A stretch of DNA of 64,000 nt from Lentibacillus daqui (GTDB taxonomy: Bacteria; Bacillota; Bacilli; Bacillales; Amphibacillaceae): positions 2,976,001 to 3,040,000 of the forward strand of contig NZ_CP114176.1 in NCBI RefSeq assembly GCF_027186265.1, given 5' to 3'. The position numbers and the translations under genes were made by a program. This document shows positions 61,245 through 64,000 of this stretch, piece by piece. Each line of letters starts with the position of its first letter. The stretch's first letter is position 1. The notes under the pieces were generated by a model. It was not told the DNA's origin and made no database searches. It saw nothing but the letters and a program-made list of their open reading frames with translations.

Positions 61245-62959
61245 TCACACCCCTTGTTCTATTTGAAACTTCGCCTTTAATTTATACTTCTCCACTTTGT
61301 TTGTAGCTGTTCTTGGTAAATCTGGAATCGAACAAATGAATTTCGGCCACATAAATTTCGGCATAGTTTGCTTGATCCACTCATCTAATGCTTCCATATC
61401 GATTTCGTTTGTTTTGGGAACAACATAAACGACAATATCGTCTTCATCCCCCTCTGCTGCAGGAACAGGAAATGCCGCACAAACCTCGACATGCTCATGT
61501 TGATTAATCATATCTTCTATTTGATAGGAAGAAATATTTTCACCCTTATGCCGAATCACATCTTTCATCCGATCCACAAAATAAAAGGTGTTATCTTCCC
61601 CTTTATAGCCAACATCACCGGTATGAAACCATAGATTCTTCACTACCTCTAATGTAGCTGATGGGGCATTAAAATACTCTTTGAACAATACCTGCGGGAA
61701 ACGTGGTCGTAATGCAAGTTGCCCTGTTTCACCAACACTACATTCCTCATCGCGTTCATTAAGAATTATCCCTTCATAAAACGGACTGGTGTGACCCATA
61801 TAACCTTTTGGTAAATCCTCCTGTCCTTTTTTTAGTGGAATGTTTAATTCTTCCGCGATGGCAATACTTTCTTCTTTAGTATATCCTTTGTAAAGTTCTT
61901 TTGGTGTTCCTTCTCCCTTCGCCAACTCATCAATGATTCCAACAAACCCGTTTCCCGACTCGGTTTGGCCGAATCCTGCAGAAACAAAATCAATACCAAA
62001 CCGTTTGGCCACCTCGTGATGATGTTTTGGCAGCGGCTGCATGTGCACACGATTTAATGTGTTATACCGATCATTTTCCGTTGGTTTCTGATTCATCAGC
62101 CATGGAATCATCACATCTAGCAAAATGGCGTTAGAGGCCCTACTGATTTCAATTCGTTTCCAAAAATCAGTAGGACTGAATTTATCCCAAAGGGCAACCG
62201 TACAACCAAGAAAAGCGCCCCTAGCGACTAATGCAAACGCCCCGCCTACGTGGTACATGGGCAAATCATTATAAATGACGTCTTCCTGTTTATTAAAAAC
62301 CCGGAACATATACGTATACCCATGGATCCAACGATATGATTGCACCACACCTTTCGCAGGCCCGGTTGTCCCAGATGTATAAATGATGTTTGCCGTATCA
62401 TCGTAACTGATTTCTATATCGGGGTTATCCAAATTTTCTTTTAGAAACTCTGTAAAAGAAATGGCGGAAAAAGTTCTATCTAGTTCTACATTGGCCAGAT
62501 CCTCCTTATAGTCATGATCATTTACCTTTGGATCATGAAGAATCACTGGTAGTGGCGATAATTCCGATACTATTTCGTTAAGCAGCGGTACCATTTGTCT
62601 TTCTGAAATTAACATTTTTGGTTTAGTATCATGAAGCTGATGGGATAACAGCTTTCCTTTATAGTTGAAATTAATTGGACAGTAAACAGCACCTGCTTTC
62701 CAGATCCCAAACATTGCAATCGTTGTGATCAATGGGTTTTTTAAAAATAAACTAATTCGATCACCCTTTTGGATTCCTTATCAATAAGCTGATTCGCGAA
62801 ACTATTAGCCAGTTGATTAAACCGTTTATAAGTGATTGATTTGTTCGCTTCTCCATAAAAAATAAACGTTTTATCCCCTATTTCACTTGCCCATTGCTCC
62901 AATTTCTTGGGTACCAGTTCCTCATTCGTTCCTAGTGTTTCGTGAAAATGCATCACCAT
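61245..62959 (-). pseudogene. Acyl-CoA ligase (AMP-binding) gene with a frameshift
   Basis: Two frames give one ligase of about 570 residues: the N-terminal ITYKRFNQLANSFANQLIDK ends at a stop at 62741, and the main part (495 codons to 61245) starts within LFLKNPLITTIAMFGIWKAG. Adding one G near 62778 restores KGIQKGDRISLFLKNP. NIIYTSGTTGPAKGVVQSYR is the ATP loop, WFHTGDVGYKGEDNTFYFVD and RMKDVIRHKGENISSYQIED the hinge; the tail PRTATNKVEKYKL has the Lys. Resembles carnitine/crotonobetaine-CoA ligases (CaiC). Not translated whole as read; an error in a G-run is possible. Start is uncertain (ATG 62959 or 62980). Confidence 0.75.
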
Positions 62960-62992
62960 TATTTTCTTTTCCCCTTTCATTCCATTATCCGG

Positions 62993-64000
62993 CTACGGAC
63001 GCATCGTGTGGCTGGATGTCCCTAAATGCTGCGGCAAAATCGCATATGCATCATCAATCCACTCGCATAACAGTGGTCTTGTATCGCGTGGGTCAATTAT
63101 TTCTTCTATACCAAACGCTTCAGCCGTTCGTAATGGCGACCGAACTCCTTCCATTCGGGTTGTTAATTCATCGAGTAATGCTTGTGGGTTTTCACTAGCC
63201 TCTAATTCCCGGCGATATGCAACCTGGATTCCTCCTTCAACTGGCAGAGATCCCCAGTCCCCGGACGGCCATGCATAACGCAGATGCAACCCATGTCCAT
63301 TAATCATCCCGGCACCACCGACGCCAAAAACCCTCCGAAGAATAATTTCAATCATGGGTACGGTTGCCTGATAGATAGCCGCAATCGCACGGACACCTTT
63401 GCGAATTGTCCCTTTCTTTTCTGCTTGCATTCCAATTACAAGTCCTGGCTGATCAACGAAATTAACGATGGGGAGATGAAAGGTTTCACACAGATCCACA
63501 AATCGTTCAATCTTCTCACTGCTCTCTACTGTGAGACCACCACCACCGACAAATGGATCATTAGCCAAAAATCCGACCGGGTGACCATCCAGACGTGCAA
63601 ATCCGGTGACTGTACCTCCACCGTAATAGCGTCCCATTTCAAAAATGGTGCCCTGATCAAAAATCATTTCCAGTATTGGACGAATTTTATAGGGTCTTCG
63701 CCGGTTTTTCGGAATGACCGAAATGAGTGCTTCTTCTTTACGGTTACGATCATCAGTAGCGTTTGTAGTCGGCGGAAGTTGCCATACATTACTGGGAAGA
63801 TAGGATAAGAATTTCCGGATATGTGCAAAGGCTTCCTCCTCAGACTTGACAACATTATCAATTGCCCCACTTGAACGATGAACCTGGGCACCACCAAGTT
63901 CTTCTTTGGTTACATGCTGACCAACGCCATGATTAACAATCTGTGGTCCAGCCACAAACAACTGAGAAATTTCTTCAACCATGATCGAAAAATGGGAAGC
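62993..64000 (-). CDS. Acyl-CoA carboxylase, carboxyltransferase (beta) subunit, N-terminus outside the window
   Basis: 336 codons of the biotin-dependent carboxyltransferase family (PccB/MccB-like). The frame continues past the window edge as ASHFSIMVEEISQLFVAGPQ, so the first part is missing here. Both crotonase-like halves are seen: VGFLANDPFVGGGGLTVESS and FVDLCETFHLPIVNFVDQPG, then the oxyanion region RRVFGVGGAGMINGHGLHLR and a conserved end EEIIDPRDTRPLLCEWI. It moves CO2 from carboxybiotin to an acyl-CoA. Thirteen bases upstream of the ligase, so probably one operon: activation then carboxylation of a short acid. Confidence 0.88.
   Translation of the reverse strand, partial: ASHFSIMVEEISQLFVAGPQIVNHGVGQHVTKEELGGAQVHRSSGAIDNVVKSEEEAFAHIRKFLSYLPSNVWQLPPTTNATDDRNRKEEALISVIPKNRRRPYKIRPILEMIFDQGTIFEMGRYYGGGTVTGFARLDGHPVGFLANDPFVGGGGLTVESSEKIERFVDLCETFHLPIVNFVDQPGLVIGMQAEKKGTIRKGVRAIAAIYQATVPMIEIILRRVFGVGGAGMINGHGLHLRYAWPSGDWGSLPVEGGIQVAYRRELEASENPQALLDELTTRMEGVRSPLRTAEAFGIEEIIDPRDTRPLLCEWIDDAYAILPQHLGTSSHTMRP

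Noticed and set aside
1..64000. tRNA and rRNA genes, prophage, replication origin
   Set aside because: Scanned by eye for T-arm GGTTCRA blocks, rRNA landmarks, DnaA-box clusters and phage structural genes; none supported.

Overview
The window reads as chromosomal DNA of a low-GC Gram-positive, most likely a salt-tolerant Bacillaceae (Oceanobacillus/Virgibacillus/Lentibacillus type). The clues are AGGAGG-type ribosome binding sites with frequent TTG and GTG starts, many T-tailed hairpin terminators, an FMN riboswitch ahead of a Bacillus-order rib operon, a BglG-type PTS antiterminator, a B. subtilis-like YfmR, and a heavy load of Na+-coupled or osmolyte carriers (NhaC, NSS, BCCT and SSS families). 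No rRNA or tRNA gene and no CRISPR array was seen. The genus is inferred, not proven.

Layout. 1-3935 (minus): NhaC-type antiporter, class I/II aminotransferase and a TPP enzyme cut by the window edge, divergent from 4110-6862 (plus): kynU-kynB-kynA, which turns tryptophan into anthranilate. A cre-like palindrome lies between them. 6982-10760: a decayed methyltransferase gene and two tandem, near-identical NSS symporters, the first frameshifted at its end. 10866-16474: CoA-disulfide reductase, an unknown 223-aa protein, a TerC protein with a MITE-like element just upstream, transposon and permease debris, a C45-type hydrolase and an acetyltransferase. 16521-24556: ABC-F factor YfmR, an IS607-type element (tnpA and frameshifted tnpB) and ribD-ribE-ribBA-ribH under an FMN riboswitch. 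24785-27790: PTS IIA, antiterminator and IICB. 28049-35917: NlpC/P60-like protein lacking its catalytic Cys, P1 peptidase, acetyltransferases, a MerR/membrane-protein pair, RluA pseudouridine synthase and heme O synthase.

36174-39296 is an accessory patch: an orphan Doc-like protein with an altered motif, remnants of an LXG polymorphic toxin, a frameshifted SUKH immunity gene, another toxin tip with an immunity-like gene, and a methyltransferase. 39626-42677 is a ketoacyl-synthase plus acyl-CoA-ligase pair. 43074-53441 holds a lipoprotein, an AbrB-family membrane protein, a BCCT carrier, a coiled-coil protein, MntH with an MntR-like box and a second MITE copy, an NCS2 purine permease, a truncated Uma2 gene and a MarR/MFS pair. 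53545-61105 is an amine or imino-acid oxidation locus: a DAO enzyme, a four-gene HcnABC/opine-oxidase-like complex with a split alpha subunit, an SSS symporter and a SolA-like oxidase. Its GntR regulator gene and the oxidase operon carry nearly identical 14-bp palindromes. 61245-64000 holds a frameshifted acyl-CoA ligase and a partial carboxyltransferase.

The least explained signal is a set of intergenic arrays whose short cores (TATCAACC, GATCAACTTT, GATCGATTTT, ATCGCCG) recur about every 21 bp, at 9146-9318, 34067-34130, 42857-42975 and 47412-47600. A caution for the whole window: several broken genes are broken in A- or G-runs, so sequencing error must be excluded before calling them pseudogenes.
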